A DNA stretch of 15,312 nt from Cypionkella sp. Lineage in GTDB: Bacteria > Pseudomonadota > Alphaproteobacteria > Rhodobacterales > Rhodobacteraceae. The position numbers and the translations under genes were made by a program. Positions 14,688 to 15,312 of this stretch are shown here, one piece after another. The first letter of the stretch is position 1, and every line of letters starts with the position of its first letter. Where the stretch lies: contig JAGPBG010000010.1 in assembly GCA_018063485.1 (NCBI GenBank), positions 1-15,312 of the forward strand. Direction: 5' to 3'. The notes under the pieces are model-generated. The model was not told the origin of the DNA and searched no databases. It saw only the letters and a list, made by a program, of their open reading frames with translations.

Positions 14688-15160
14688 GCGGGCTTTCCCA
14701 TTTCGACGACCAGGGGCAGGCCCATATGGTCGATGTCTCGGCCAAGCCGGTGACAGCGCGCATCGCCACCGCCGCCGGTTCCGTGCGGATGAGCGCCGAA
14801 ACCCTTGCTCTGATCACCGAAGGCCGCGCCAAAAAGGGCGATGTCTTGGGCATTGCCCGGCTTGCGGGCATCATGGCCGCCAAGAAAACCGCCGATCTGA
14901 TCCCGCTCTGCCACCCCTTGCCCATCACCAAAGTGTCGCTTGATCTGGTGCCAGACCCGGCCCTTCCCGGCGTGATCGTAACGGCCACCGTCAAGACCGG
15001 CGGGCAAACCGGGGTTGAGATGGAGGCGCTTACCGCCGTCTCGGTCGCCTGCCTGACCATCTATGACATGGTCAAGGCGGTCGAGAAATCCATGGTGATC
15101 TCCGATATCCGCTTATTGCTGAAAGATGGCGGAAAATCAGGGCTATACGAGGCGAAGTGA
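14684..15160 (+). CDS. moaC: Cyclic pyranopterin monophosphate synthase MoaC
   Basis: MoaC converts 3',8-cyclo-7,8-dihydro-GTP, made by MoaA, to cyclic pyranopterin monophosphate in molybdenum-cofactor synthesis. The protein is 158 residues, close to the 161 of E. coli. Residues match E. coli active-site positions directly: Arg26, Lys51, His77 in LCHPLP (75-80), Glu112 and Glu114 in [10 protein letters not shown], and Asp128 and Lys131 in [19 protein letters not shown] lies at 15-26. The ATG overlaps the trpC stop (ATGA) with no clear ribosome site, suggesting reinitiation. moeA starts on the last base of its stop. A Trp gene coupled to a Moco gene implies shared transcription rather than a shared pathway. 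Confidence 0.97.
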   Translation: MSGLSHFDDQGQAHMVDVSAKPVTARIATAAGSVRMSAETLALITEGRAKKGDVLGIARLAGIMAAKKTADLIPLCHPLPITKVSLDLVPDPALPGVIVTATVKTGGQTGVEMEALTAVSVACLTIYDMVKAVEKSMVISDIRLLLKDGGKSGLYEAK

Positions 15161-15312
15161 TGATTTCAGTCGAAGATGCTCTCGCCCGCGTTCTGGCCCT
15201 TGCTGCCCCATTGCCGCCCGAAACCGTCGCCCTGCGTGAGGCCTGCGGCCGCGTGCTTGCCGTCCCCGCGCTTGCCCGGCTGACACAACCGCCTTTTGAC
15301 GCCTCGGCGATG
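15160..15312 (+). CDS. moeA: Molybdopterin molybdenumtransferase MoeA, 5' fragment
   Basis: MoeA inserts molybdate into adenylylated molybdopterin. Only the first 51 codons are in the window and the frame is open to the edge. The N-terminus [14 protein letters not shown], then LREACGRVLAVPALA and finally TQPPFDASAM match the start of MoeA, whose conserved PPFD.SAMDGYA motif is cut by the edge. The ATG shares its A with the moaC TGA, and GAGGCGAAG just upstream can serve as ribosome site. The full protein would be near 390-400 residues. Confidence 0.93.
   Translation, partial: MISVEDALARVLALAAPLPPETVALREACGRVLAVPALARLTQPPFDASAM

Noticed and set aside
1..15312. Mobile elements, CRISPR arrays, toxin-antitoxin or defence genes.
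   Set aside because: No transposase or integrase motifs, spaced direct repeats, or compositional shifts were seen on either strand; all large frames are accounted for by household genes.

Overview
The window reads as ordinary chromosomal DNA of a GC-rich alphaproteobacterium, most likely of the Rhodobacterales/Rhodobacteraceae. The evidence is a strong G/C preference at third codon positions throughout, alphaproteobacterial-type FabI, TrpE and PdxH sequences, a two-domain cold-shock protein, and a trpE / antisense polysaccharide-deacetylase-like gene / trpG-trpD-trpC-moaC-moeA order that I recall from Rhodobacter relatives (from memory, not searched). I see no transposase, integrase, phage gene, CRISPR array or compositional break. 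No intergenic gap exceeds about 120 bases.

Left block (1-3290, all minus strand), read from right to left: pdxH (pyridoxal 5'-phosphate formation), a tandem cold-shock-domain protein, an exported DUF192 protein whose start lies inside the cold-shock gene, tRNA-Pro(UGG), and selO (protein AMPylase), whose last codons lie beyond base 1. Two symmetric DNA elements sit between pdxH and the cold-shock gene, and a third sits between the DUF192 gene and the tRNA.

Centre block (3384-10529, all plus strand) starts at a 93-base divergent promoter region shared with pdxH. It runs fabI, a LysE-type exporter, gpt, a DUF2127 membrane protein, a class I aminotransferase, a PpiD/SurA-type membrane-anchored chaperone, and trpE. 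Spacing is tight (from a 4-base overlap to 66 bases), so much of it may be co-transcribed. trpE follows the chaperone stop by only 7 bases, leaving no room for a trp leader.

Right block: a minus-strand gene for a membrane-anchored, proline/alanine-rich protein with a degenerate divergent-polysaccharide-deacetylase domain (10531-12201) lies between trpE and trpG. It converges on trpE with a 1-base gap and diverges from trpG with a 25-base gap. trpG, trpD, trpC, moaC and moeA follow on the plus strand, most with overlapping stop/start codons, joining tryptophan synthesis to molybdenum-cofactor synthesis. TrpE supplies the chorismate-binding subunit and TrpG the glutaminase of anthranilate synthase; TrpD and TrpC do the next steps to indole-glycerol phosphate.

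I found no clear evidence of a previously undescribed system. The points most worth a second look are the antisense gene inside the trp cluster and its missing catalytic histidine motifs, a serine in FabI at the position of E. coli Gly93, and a near-perfect 22-base palindrome upstream of the cold-shock gene.
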